A stretch of DNA of 64,000 bases from the IMG/VR virus record IMGVR_UViG_3300047325_000170, positions 47,161-111,160 of that record; one strand, given 5' to 3'. The DNA is from a virus. The translations under genes were made by a program, and so were the position numbers. Under the pieces are notes generated by a model that saw nothing but the letters and a program-made list of their open reading frames with translations, was not told where the DNA came from and did no database searches. Below, in pieces: positions 16,922-26,000 of this stretch (the first letter of the stretch is position 1; each line of letters starts with the position of its first letter).

Positions 16922-17848
16922 CTAGCCCGGGGTAAGGTCGGGGGCGTCACCATTACCACTTGGCACAATCGGAGAGTCGGGAACTCCCGTAATCGTTGTG
17001 ACCAGTTGCTCGGTGCCGCTGACGTCACTTGTCGGGTCAACGATGCCGGCTTGGATGAGGATCTGCTCGATCTCAGCGAAGTTAGCAACCGTTTGACGCT
17101 CGATGCGTGCGTTGTAGTAGAAGGCTTTATTTGGGAACTCTTGGGCTCGCGGTGGATCGAAGAGTGCGTCGCGGCCCTGCATCCGGAAGGTCAGTTGCTG
17201 CAATCCGGTCTGAATAAAGATCCCTGAGTAGGTGAGCATGAGATCTTCAAAGCGTTCAGCGTAGTCGTACATCGTTTGCCAGGTTGAGCCGTAGACCGTG
17301 AACATCTGAACGACATCGAAGCTCTGGCCCCAGATCCACTGTCCGCCCTGCGGTGCCGGTGAAGCGACGGTGATCAGCCCCGTATCGGTCTGGACCTGCG
17401 TCGTTACTTGATTCGTGCGATCTTCCCGGATCCGTGGCTTGATCTCTTTACGTCCGTTGAAGTCAGCGGGAGTCTTCGAGATCGTCTCGTGGGTGATGAT
17501 GACACCCTTTAAGCTCTTGGGATTCTCAGGAAGGAGCGCATAGTCTTGGGTGAAGAGGAACTCTGGGTCAGTACCGCTGGCGTTTCCCCAGGCCGCATTC
17601 ATGATGCGGTGCATGACCTTCATCCAGCCTTGGATCGTGCGGCAGTCATCGTAGGTCTGCTCGCTTGCATCCGGGGCGAGGCGCGCATCGAGGGGCTTGG
17701 GATAGTTCTTGAGCCGCGCCTTGACGACCGCTGCCTTACCGTTATTGGCGATGAAGATTGAACTGCCCTGAGGGGCATTGTAGGCAAGCGATGGGATCTG
17801 CTGCTGATCGAAGGGAAGCTCGGAGGGATTCGGTGGGATGAAGCTCAT
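16922..17848 (-). CDS. Tail or neck protein between the two sheath genes (308 aa)
   Basis: The ATG directly abuts the preceding TAA. I do not recognise the family. Mid-protein there is a patterned segment SFDVVQMFTVYGSTWQTMYD, then FEDLMLTYSG and a basic FRMQGRDALFD stretch, a layout reminiscent of tail-terminator or completion proteins. The C-terminus is Pro/Gly-rich and disordered-looking. Its position between two sheath paralogues suggests a tail completion or connector role (inference). Confidence 0.5.
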   Translation of the reverse strand: MSFIPPNPSELPFDQQQIPSLAYNAPQGSSIFIANNGKAAVVKARLKNYPKPLDARLAPDASEQTYDDCRTIQGWMKVMHRIMNAAWGNASGTDPEFLFTQDYALLPENPKSLKGVIITHETISKTPADFNGRKEIKPRIREDRTNQVTTQVQTDTGLITVASPAPQGGQWIWGQSFDVVQMFTVYGSTWQTMYDYAERFEDLMLTYSGIFIQTGLQQLTFRMQGRDALFDPPRAQEFPNKAFYYNARIERQTVANFAEIEQILIQAGIVDPTSDVSGTEQLVTTITGVPDSPIVPSGNGDAPDLTPG

Positions 17849-18925
17849 TTAGAGCACCAAGTTGATCTGCGCAGAGACCTGAATGAAGTCGGTTTCGAAG
17901 GGCGGCAAGACCGAGACCGTGATGTAGACCGCGCTCTGGACCGCTTGGACGGTGATGTCATAGGTGTAGGCGAGGATCGTTCCTGCGCTCTTGAGCGTAT
18001 CGAGAACCCCGACGACGAGCGGCGTAAGATTCGATGGCGCGGGATCTCCGATGAAGCTGACCGTAAGATCTCGTAAGGCACGAGAGACGGCATTGGCAAT
18101 CCGCATCGTCGAGAGAGTGTGGAAATCTGAAGAGTAGATCGGCGAGCTTGGATTGTTGCTTGTCGCCGTCACACCGTAGAAGGGCGAGACCCCATTGCGG
18201 ATATGGTACTTGAGTACCGTATAGCCCGCGTTCGAGAGTGCTTGGGCATCGCTTGTATCGTAGGGGTTGAGCAGATTGAGCCCCGCCAGGGTTTCGTTCG
18301 TGATGCTAACTGCAGGGGTGAGCTTGGCCATCAAGCCTGCCACTGAGGGTGCCGCATCGGCCTGGTATTGCGAGGGGATGTTCGGATTGATCAGCACCTG
18401 ATCGAGGGTGAGCACGAAGTTCCGACCAAGAACATCGAGCGCATTTTCAAGGGTGTTGAAGCCTGCGTTGTACCCATCTGGTGAAGCGGTGAGAGCTGCG
18501 ACACCAGGACTCGGATCGGCTGGCATGACGGTAATCGTCGGGAAGCCGATCTGACTGCGCAGGTACGAGAACTGTCCGAAGAGGGCAAGGTTAGAAGGTG
18601 TTGCGATCATGCCGGCCGGGACCAGGATGTCATACGGGATGTCTTTGAGGTAATCAAAGACAGCCGAGAGATCGCTTTCCTGGTAGATGGCAACGGCGAT
18701 GATACAAGGGGCGCTTTGCCGGAAGAGTTCGCCAATCGCGCGGGTAAAGCGTCCGTAGCCGTAAAGGTTCGCCGCTGAAACCAGGTCCGTAATAATGTAG
18801 GGCGTGTTGTAGATCGAGAGATCAAGACCAGGAACGACGCCAAGCACGAGGACCGTTTGGTTGACGGGGAGGTTCGGTGTTGCGGGAGCAAGCGGTGCGA
18901 ACGAGGTAGGGGAGAGATAACTCAC
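17849..18925 (-). CDS. Second tail sheath-like protein (358 aa)
   Basis: GTG start with GGAG 7 nt upstream. The N-terminus (TVLVLGVVPGL) and the C-terminal domain (DFHTLSTMRIANAVSRAL, then AGTILAYTYDI and VYITVSVLPPF) match the order of strands and helices in the 559-aa sheath, but the protein lacks about 200 residues of middle domains. It could be a short sheath for a special ring, such as the tail cap or baseplate-proximal ring, or a sheath completion protein. Sheath homology is well supported by the internal comparison; its separate role is inferred. Confidence 0.65.
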   Translation of the reverse strand: MSYLSPTSFAPLAPATPNLPVNQTVLVLGVVPGLDLSIYNTPYIITDLVSAANLYGYGRFTRAIGELFRQSAPCIIAVAIYQESDLSAVFDYLKDIPYDILVPAGMIATPSNLALFGQFSYLRSQIGFPTITVMPADPSPGVAALTASPDGYNAGFNTLENALDVLGRNFVLTLDQVLINPNIPSQYQADAAPSVAGLMAKLTPAVSITNETLAGLNLLNPYDTSDAQALSNAGYTVLKYHIRNGVSPFYGVTATSNNPSSPIYSSDFHTLSTMRIANAVSRALRDLTVSFIGDPAPSNLTPLVVGVLDTLKSAGTILAYTYDITVQAVQSAVYITVSVLPPFETDFIQVSAQINLVL

Positions 18926-18928
18926 AGC

Positions 18929-19612
18929 TTAGCTCCTATAACTTGCCGCGTAGCGGATCACTCCGTCGGACGTAGCGGTGTCGATGTGGGAGACGAGGCG
19001 CCGTAATTCGTCACCGAACTGGTCTCGCAGGATGGGCCGCGCTTCACACGCACAGCGCCAGTATTCGATCCGACCACCAGAAGCACGGAAGGGGTCGGCA
19101 TAATTGACACGGTAGGCGGTCAGGACTCGTTGCGGAAGGGTCATCGCCGCATCGGCCCAGGTCACTTCGTAGACGATGTCTTCAGCTTCGGGGTTAACTT
19201 GGTACTCGAAGTACCAGAAGACCATGTCTTGAAGTTCTGCGCCCACGGTGGACTGCATGAGGACCTGCTGCTTGTGTTCGTTATCGGAGCTCATGCGGCG
19301 GGAACGATGGCGTTCGTAAACCGCAAGGTAGCCACGGCCGAGGCAGAGGGGGCAATCTGTTTCGCCCTCGCCTTCGACTTCGTTCCAGCACTGGCAGTGG
19401 ATCTGCAAGTTGAGGCGCTGGACGAGGACCATCTGGCTGAAGGGCTCGAGGAAGTTGTTAAAGACCGAGCGGATGTTGAGGCCCGTCTCGATCTCCCCCG
19501 CCTCCGGGGGCACGAGCTTGACCGGAGTCCGGGTCGGGGTGAGGATCTGAGGGGGACGGCCGAAGGGAACAACCGCTGGTGGTTTACGAGGGGGCTGGTT
19601 CCAGTCGGACAT
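18929..19612 (-). CDS. Zinc-ribbon structural or adaptor protein (227 aa)
   Basis: ATG start with GAGGAG 4 nt upstream; the stop lies 3 nt before the next start. A Pro-rich N-terminus (1-40) precedes HCQCWNE, then DCPLCLGRGYL (about 73-97), a C-x-C plus C-x2-C-x-G-x-G arrangement like a DnaJ-type zinc half-site. A second CAC occurs near residue 190. Head-to-tail adaptor proteins of some large phages carry similar clusters, and the position between sheath and Ig-domain proteins fits a neck or tail structural role (inference). Confidence 0.5.
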   Translation of the reverse strand: MSDWNQPPRKPPAVVPFGRPPQILTPTRTPVKLVPPEAGEIETGLNIRSVFNNFLEPFSQMVLVQRLNLQIHCQCWNEVEGEGETDCPLCLGRGYLAVYERHRSRRMSSDNEHKQQVLMQSTVGAELQDMVFWYFEYQVNPEAEDIVYEVTWADAAMTLPQRVLTAYRVNYADPFRASGGRIEYWRCACEARPILRDQFGDELRRLVSHIDTATSDGVIRYAASYRS

Positions 19613-19671
19613 GGGGCTCCTCAGAGGTGCATAGTACTGGCGCTACCCGGTCTTTTCTTGGCCTTCAGGCG

Positions 19672-21387
19672 TTAAAAGCGGCGTCGTGACCGAGGGTCAT
19701 GGACACGGTAGGGAAAATTCCACGTATCCTCTTGGCCGAAGCTGCCCGCACCGCGGAGGGAGCTCTGGCCGCGGGCATAGCCCCGGTTGGAGTGCCCACG
19801 CAGGGCATCCTCAAAGGGCTGCATCTCGAGCTTGATCTCAGAGATCGCCTGCGCCAAGTTCTCCTTGAGGGCACTTGATTCTTGATCGTAGCTGAAGTCA
19901 CCAAGCATAGCCTTGGGCTTGACGAGGAGCGAGTAGTACTTCATTCGCAGGAAGTCGAGCACGGACTTGAGGCGGACATACTCCCGCACATACCAATTTG
20001 GGTTATTGACGTTGAAGCTGATCGGCGGCTGGTAGATCTGCCACTGGGCGTCGACCTTCGTCGGCCAGTAGACCTGGATCCAGATGGCATGAAGGCTATT
20101 GCGCCGGATGGTGAACCAGATATCATCGTCCGTGAGCTCGGGGATGAAGAAGTCCGTCATCTGGCGGATTGAGCGCACAGAGTTAAAGACCGGCTTCCAA
20201 GCCGTCGTGAAGCTCCATTCCTGGGGCGCTTGAAACTCCTGAAGGTCGAGGGTCAGGGTATAAAAGTTGTTATCCTGCCAGTACGTCTGGGGGACATCCA
20301 TCGTGATCGTCGTGTAGGCGCCATCAAAGCTCCCCGCCGGGGCAACCCCGGAGAGCTTGCCGGCCATGAGGATCTGCTGGTAGGAGTCAACCGGTCCGGG
20401 AATAGTCACGCCGCCTCCGCCGAACTGCGAGCCGTTCAGGGAGGGGGTGAAGATTGGCCGGAAGTCACCGGGCGTGAAGGTCCCGTCGACGGGGACTCCA
20501 ACGACCCGCAGGCTGTGCTCCCCGATCTGAGCAAGGGAGATCTCCCCTTGGATCTTGATCTCGATCCGGTTGGGGTAGTCGTCATCGGGGATATTTGAGA
20601 CCCCCGGCATCGGGCAGGCGGAGACAACCACCGGGGCAAAGGCCGTCGGGGGGATGACGCCCATTGGAGCATCGTCGGGGGTGACGGTCCCATAGGTCGG
20701 GTTGCCATAATAGAAGCTCGAGGCATCTGACCAGCCGCCGGGAACCGCCGAGCCTGAGTAGACGGTCGTGGCCCGGACGCGCCACCAGTATTCCTGGTTG
20801 TAGGCGAAGGGCCGGGCGGGAGTAACCGTCGTGAGGGTCTGATTGTACGTGTCGGTCGGGAGCGGCCAGTAGATGTTCCCGAAGGTGTTATCAATCGAGA
20901 CCTGGATGTCGTAGTACGTGGCCCCGGTCACGGCTGAGAACGAGAAGGTCGGCTGGGCGGCAACGGCCGTCTGCTCCACGGGATACATGAGCGTGGGCGT
21001 GGCCGGCACGCCGATATTCGTCGTGCGGAACTGCCAGCTTGCGAGGCCGACGAAGCCATTTCCCGTGATGTCCCGGATGCCCGTGATGTTGTTGCTAAAG
21101 GCGTCGACCGTCGGGTTCGTGTCCCCAACGAGGGTGACCGAGTAGGTCGTATTGGGCAGGAGGCCGCCCGTCGGGATGATCTGGAGCTGACGGTTGGCGT
21201 AGGTGTAGGTGAAGGGAACAGGTGCGACGGTGCCCACGACCTGGAGGGAGATCGTCGCAGGTCCAAGGGTCGTCTGGTCGATGTCCCGCAGGAAACTGAC
21301 GCCGATGATCTGATTGGTTAAGATCCCCGTCGCATAGCGGTCAGGCTCGACCCGTGTAATCAGATTCGAGGTGGTAAAGTCAGCCAC
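19672..21387 (-). CDS. Ig-like/fibronectin-type virion protein (571 aa)
   Basis: GTG start with AGGGGG 5 nt upstream. Residues about 5-120 resemble the bacterial Ig-like Big_5 fold (IGVSFLRDI, NTTYSVTLVGD, ASWQFRTT). Residues about 120-220 are fibronectin III-like (FSFSAVTGATYYDIQVS, YWWRVRATT). The C-terminal part contains SVRSIRQMTDFF and a long helical stretch, then Arg/Gly-rich residues. It is probably a tail-associated adhesion or baseplate protein. Unusually, the preceding gene's TAG is in the same frame, separated by only 11 codons that include a second TAG. Confidence 0.6.
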   Translation of the reverse strand: MADFTTSNLITRVEPDRYATGILTNQIIGVSFLRDIDQTTLGPATISLQVVGTVAPVPFTYTYANRQLQIIPTGGLLPNTTYSVTLVGDTNPTVDAFSNNITGIRDITGNGFVGLASWQFRTTNIGVPATPTLMYPVEQTAVAAQPTFSFSAVTGATYYDIQVSIDNTFGNIYWPLPTDTYNQTLTTVTPARPFAYNQEYWWRVRATTVYSGSAVPGGWSDASSFYYGNPTYGTVTPDDAPMGVIPPTAFAPVVVSACPMPGVSNIPDDDYPNRIEIKIQGEISLAQIGEHSLRVVGVPVDGTFTPGDFRPIFTPSLNGSQFGGGGVTIPGPVDSYQQILMAGKLSGVAPAGSFDGAYTTITMDVPQTYWQDNNFYTLTLDLQEFQAPQEWSFTTAWKPVFNSVRSIRQMTDFFIPELTDDDIWFTIRRNSLHAIWIQVYWPTKVDAQWQIYQPPISFNVNNPNWYVREYVRLKSVLDFLRMKYYSLLVKPKAMLGDFSYDQESSALKENLAQAISEIKLEMQPFEDALRGHSNRGYARGQSSLRGAGSFGQEDTWNFPYRVHDPRSRRRF

Positions 21388-21420
21388 GAGGACCCCCTAC
21401 ACCAAGCTGCGGTACCCTAA

Positions 21421-22089
21421 CTAGACGAGCGTTGCGAAGTTGACCGAGGCGACATTCGGTACGTGGACTGAGCGGGAGATCGAGGGACCGTGGGGCGCCA
21501 GGGGCTGGCCGTAGGGGAAGAAGGGCTGCAGGTTTGCTGTCGCTGCGTTGATCGGCAAGCTAAAGACGAAGGTGTAGAGGGTGTTCTTGGGCTCCGTGAT
21601 GAGGTCATTACTGATCAGGGAGAGGTTCCAGTTCCCATTGGCGTCCGTGGTCGTCGAGACCGAGTTTGCCAGGATCAGGTTCGTCGCGATAACCGGACCT
21701 GAGGCGATGAGGTTAGCCGTGACCGTGGCATTGACCTGAGCGGAGCCATCCTGATTCTGGAGGGTCCCGAAGACCTCACAGAGCGGGGTCTGCTCGTAGG
21801 TCGAGACGTAGACCGGTCCGGAGGACGAGGTCAGGCTCGTTGTCATGTAGCTCGGCATGAGGTTGCCGACCACGAAGAGGCAGAGAGTTGCTTCGGGGAG
21901 GGCCAGCTGGGTGTGGCCGTAGATGTCGGTCACCCCAGAGGCTGCGGCCAGGTTGGTCGTCTGGAACTGGGTGACCTGGGCGGCTGAGAGCCCGAGGGGA
22001 GCATTCGTGTAGGCATAGACCGGCAGCGCCGAAGCCACCGGCGTGAGGGTCGTTAAGAGGAAGGTGACGTCGTACAGGCCTGCGGCCAT
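21421..22089 (-). CDS. Beta-sandwich virion protein (222 aa)
   Basis: ATG with GAGGAG 6 nt upstream. The segment CEVFGTLQNQDGSAQVNATV, then STTTDANGNWNLSL, is the pattern of a carboxypeptidase-regulatory or transthyretin-like beta-sandwich (about residues 105-165), often found in surface-exposed phage fibres. There are no membrane segments. It is flanked by Ig-like and lectin-like genes, consistent with a host-contact accessory protein. Confidence 0.5.
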   Translation of the reverse strand: MAAGLYDVTFLLTTLTPVASALPVYAYTNAPLGLSAAQVTQFQTTNLAAASGVTDIYGHTQLALPEATLCLFVVGNLMPSYMTTSLTSSSGPVYVSTYEQTPLCEVFGTLQNQDGSAQVNATVTANLIASGPVIATNLILANSVSTTTDANGNWNLSLISNDLITEPKNTLYTFVFSLPINAATANLQPFFPYGQPLAPHGPSISRSVHVPNVASVNFATLV

Positions 22090-22183
22090 GGAATTCTCCT
22101 CATCCGAGATCTCGTGCCTTTCTCCTTACCGTCTTACATAGTACGGGTCCGGCGGGGGCGCTACCCTACCGTTCGAACACCGC

Positions 22184-22348
22184 TCATGGCGTCGTTACGC
22201 GAACCCAATCATAAGAGAACAGACCAACGCTGCCTATGCGGTTGTCCTGTTCCTGGTCCTTCGCATCCTGGCGCAGAATGAAGGCGTCGAGCTTGCCGTC
22301 CACGCGCATCAGCAGCTGAAGGATGAGTGGCTCTTCATGCTCGCTCAT
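22184..22348 (-). CDS. Small protein (54 aa)
   Basis: The ATG at 22348 overlaps the upstream gene's TGA as ATGA, so I prefer it to a longer reading from 22441 that would sit inside the lectin-like gene. The sequence is acidic and helical in the first 45 residues (LILQLLMRVDGKLDAFI). No family is recognised. Coupling to the LamG-like gene suggests an accessory, perhaps fibre chaperone, role (weak inference). Confidence 0.5.
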   Translation of the reverse strand: MSEHEEPLILQLLMRVDGKLDAFILRQDAKDQEQDNRIGSVGLFSYDWVRVTTP

Positions 22349-23082
22349 CGGCGGAATACCGCGCTCATGTTCGTGAGCTTCTGTGCCGCAGTAAGGCGCG
22401 CGTTGTAGACCGCAATGTTTTGGACAATCATTGTCCCCCAATAGCCGCCATTGAGCCCACCGACAATGAGGCCGCCGGACAGTGTTCCGCCGGATGGCGA
22501 AGCGCCGCTGCCGACTTGAATCCCGTTGACCGAAGTGTATTGGTCAGTCCCGTCCCATTCAGCATGAAAGAGAATCGCACTGAGGCCGCTATAGATGCCC
22601 GTAATGTGATTATTGCTGTAGTCACTGTAACCCAGGCCGTAGCCGTTCATATTGTTCCACCACGCGAGCCCTGTCGAACCCGTGTTGTTGGCGCAACAGA
22701 TTCCGTAGGTGTTGCCGTTGTCATACTGATAGTTAATCAACAGCAATTCAATGCACCAGGAACCAGACGTTGGGATAACGCCCGCCGCGCTGAGCTTGTC
22801 GGCACTGTTAGCGGAGTTGCAAAAGACAGCGGTCTGTCCGTCGTTCAAAAGACCAGGAACGCCCACGATAGCTGACCCGCTAACCGTCAAGGTAGTAGAG
22901 CCAACGCTCGCAGCGAGAGATGTCGAACCGCTCGCATCGTTGCACCGCCACTGATGAGTGAGACTGCTAATGTTTTGCTGCGCTTGGTGCAGCGTCGCAT
23001 ACGTTGTCCCGCTTGCAGCGAGGACCGTCGTTACGCCTCCTGGTATGCAAAGCGTTCCTGCCGCGTATGATGATTGTGCCAT
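22345..23082 (-). CDS. LamG/concanavalin-like lectin-domain tail protein (245 aa)
   Basis: ATG with AGGAG 5 nt upstream, 8 nt after the giant fibre gene. Residues about 40-235 have the LamG pattern: HQWRCND near the start, repeated beta strands, SGSWCIELLLINYQ, HAEWDGTDQYTSVNG and YWGTMIVQNIAVYN near the end. Such domains bind carbohydrates. Next to a giant fibre, it is likely a receptor-binding or fibre-tip protein. Confidence 0.6.
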   Translation of the reverse strand: MAQSSYAAGTLCIPGGVTTVLAASGTTYATLHQAQQNISSLTHQWRCNDASGSTSLAASVGSTTLTVSGSAIVGVPGLLNDGQTAVFCNSANSADKLSAAGVIPTSGSWCIELLLINYQYDNGNTYGICCANNTGSTGLAWWNNMNGYGLGYSDYSNNHITGIYSGLSAILFHAEWDGTDQYTSVNGIQVGSGASPSGGTLSGGLIVGGLNGGYWGTMIVQNIAVYNARLTAAQKLTNMSAVFRR

Positions 23083-23090
23083 GATCGCTC

Positions 23091-26000
23091 CTAAGTAATG
23101 TAGGCCGAGATAACGGCCGTCGAACTAGACTGATAGGAGGAGTTGGAGCTGACGTTTCCGCCCGCGTTGCTGATACCGTTCGCCCCTTGCTTACCGACCA
23201 AAAGACACGCGCTGCGCGCTGAGTCTGCCGGATCGCAGTGGTACAAGTCTGCCCACGGTGGGTAGCCAATCTGATAACTACCGTGACTGACCAAGCCAAC
23301 GAGAACAATCGGCCAGGAGCCTGCAGGCGGTGTCCATGACGGGAGTCTCACGAGATACGTTCCCGTTGCATCGGCGGCACTATTGATGGTGATGGATCGC
23401 GTACCTTGCACTTCCCAAACGATGCACGCGCCTTCGTCCGTGTTGTTCCAATTGAAGGTAACGGCAGTGTCCGAGGCACTTGCCTTCTTGAAGATTGCAA
23501 CGCCGGAATAGGGCGAGGTGGTGTGGCTCGAAACGCTCGTCCAACCGGAAGGCGTGTTGAGCGTTTGGCTGGGGCCGTCCCAATAGACGAAAGCGAAGAG
23601 CGTGTTGCCGCTCGCTGCTGCTGTTCCCGGAAGTGTTGCGGTGATGCTTGGCCCCTGCGTGCCGAACGTACCCGCCATCGCTGATTGAATGATGGTGAAC
23701 GGATAGCCACCCGTGACCGTCACCGGATACGGCGTCAGCACCGAGACGCTCGTTCCCGTGATGCCTTGCACAATGCAGCTGTAGGGTGTTGAACCATCCG
23801 TACTTGGGAGCTGCACAAGCTCTCCCACGTTGAGACTTGGCGCAGACGTAAAGCTCATTGTGCCCGTGGATCCAGCAGCCGGCGGATAGAACGTAGACGC
23901 CAGCGCAGGATAACTCACGCCACCGCCACCGCTGCCTCCCGAAGAAGCGATAGTGAACGTGTTGCCGCTTTGCGTCACACCGCTTCCGGTGAGGGTGATC
24001 GCTCCGGTGACTGTGGAGCTTGGACCGATAATGGACGTGACACCTGATGCGCTACCGCTGCCGGATGTGCTGCTGTAGACGATGATGGAGCTGCCGGATC
24101 GCGTGACCGTCGTTCCGCCGCTGCCGACAAGTGCAAGGGTGCCGCTCGCCCCATTGAGCGTTGTGACGCCGCCACTTGTCGTGCCACCACCAAGGTTCGC
24201 GAACTGATAGTTCTTTGTGCCGCCAACGCTTGGCACATAGAAGATTGCGCCGTAGTCGTTCGTGAGTCCAGAGCCTGTTGTCGTTGCTGCTTGCGAAGCA
24301 ACGGCACTTGGGTTGGAGATATGCTGCGTCACGAGGTAGGTGCCAGCGAGGTCAAGGGTCCAGCCACTCGAAGCAACCGCCGTGCCTGCGCCACCGGAGA
24401 ACGTCTGTATCGCGAAGCTCAAAGAGTATGCGGGCACGGAGATTGAGGCCGTAGGATTGCTCGACGTTGCAACCGGAGTGGACGGCGTACCCCAATTGTT
24501 CACTTCATACATGACGTTTTGCGAGCTGCCGGTTAAGGCCACGCTTTGGTCAGAGCTGCCCGCTGAGGTCTTGGTAAAGACCGCCATGTTGTAACCGCTT
24601 GTATTATAGAAGGTCATCGTCCAACCGGAAGGCACCGACGGTTCTCCCGTGTTGTAGTACATTCCGAGGATAATGAGCAGGTTACCAACGGTTGGCGCAG
24701 ACACAAGTGATGCCGTCGAACTTGCGTAAGCTGATGAGTTTTTCTGCACCACCGATGGTTGCGGTTCTTCAGGGTTGTAGACGAGCGCATAGCCCAGCTG
24801 CTGCGTCGTTGTATCTACATCGGTCAGCGCCGCAAGGGTTGTGGCGCTTCCACCCGCACCCGTGCTAGAGATATTGATTGCGGAGCCTGAGACGGTCAGC
24901 GTGATATTGCTGCCCTGTTGAAGGGTGACGCCGCCCGTCAGACCATTGATCGAGGTAACGCCACCTCCACCAGAACCACTCGCGGTTGAATTGATGGTGA
25001 TCGCGGTGCCGCTCTGGACAACGGTGATGTTGGTACCAGCCTTGATGGCAAGGGCACCCGTTGCGCTATTGAGGCTCGTGACGCCGCCCGGAGATCCACC
25101 GGCAACGACAAAGCTGCCCGCCGCTGTCCCTGGCGTGACGGTTGTTCCACCGCTACCGAGGAGCGTGATTGGTCCCGTGTCGCCATTGAACGAACTGACC
25201 AGGCCACCAGAGGCAACGCTGCTGATGGTCAGGGTGCCACTTGAGGCGGTGATCGTGGTGCTGCCCGATCCCACAATATTGACGGGACCGAGGACTTCGG
25301 TGCCGTTGACGCTGATTGGCCCGCTGATGGCGACGAACTCGTAGGGCTGATTTGCGTTCGCGGGTGGAATGTAGAAGAGGCCATACGTGCCCGCGCCAGC
25401 TGTGGTGAAGGCATTGGCCGTTAAGGTCGGTGTGTAGGTTGTTGAGCCATTTGCGGTAATGGTCTCGGTATCGAAGGCCCAGGAATAGCCAGATCCTACG
25501 GGCGGTGTCGGACCTTCGTAGTCGGTCCAGCCGCTCATCGGGACCGGGAAGCTAGACGAACGATTCCCGAAGGTTGCAACGACAAGAGAATTGATGACCG
25601 GTGTGACACTGAGCGTTCCGCCCGTCGTGGAGAATCCGGTCGTCGTTTGGGCGCCGGCGGGCGTTCCCGCATTGGCAATCTCAAAGAGTTGGACGCTTGT
25701 CGCAGTGTTGCCGCTGCTTAAGAAAGTGACGCCCGTGTCCGTGCCGCTCGCGATCTTGTAAGCGGCAGCGGCAGTCTGGTAGTTGTTGGTCTGTGTGTAG
25801 ATGCTCGTCCAGCCCGAAGGGAGACTGTACGGGAAGCCATCGGCGAAGATGACAAGGAGCATCATGTTCCCTTGGATCGGCGTCGTCGGGAAGCTGAAGG
25901 TGGTTGGACCCGCGGCAGTACTCGCAAAGGAGACCGTCTGCCGGATGGTCGGGGATGGATTATAGGTTAGGTAGGTACCAAAGGCTTGCGTGCTCGTTGC

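Noticed and set aside
22345-22441. An 85-codon reading of the small gene at 22184 starting at 22441
   Set aside because: It would overlap the lectin-like gene by about 100 nt; the ATG at 22348, coupled as ATGA, gives a sensible 54-aa protein.
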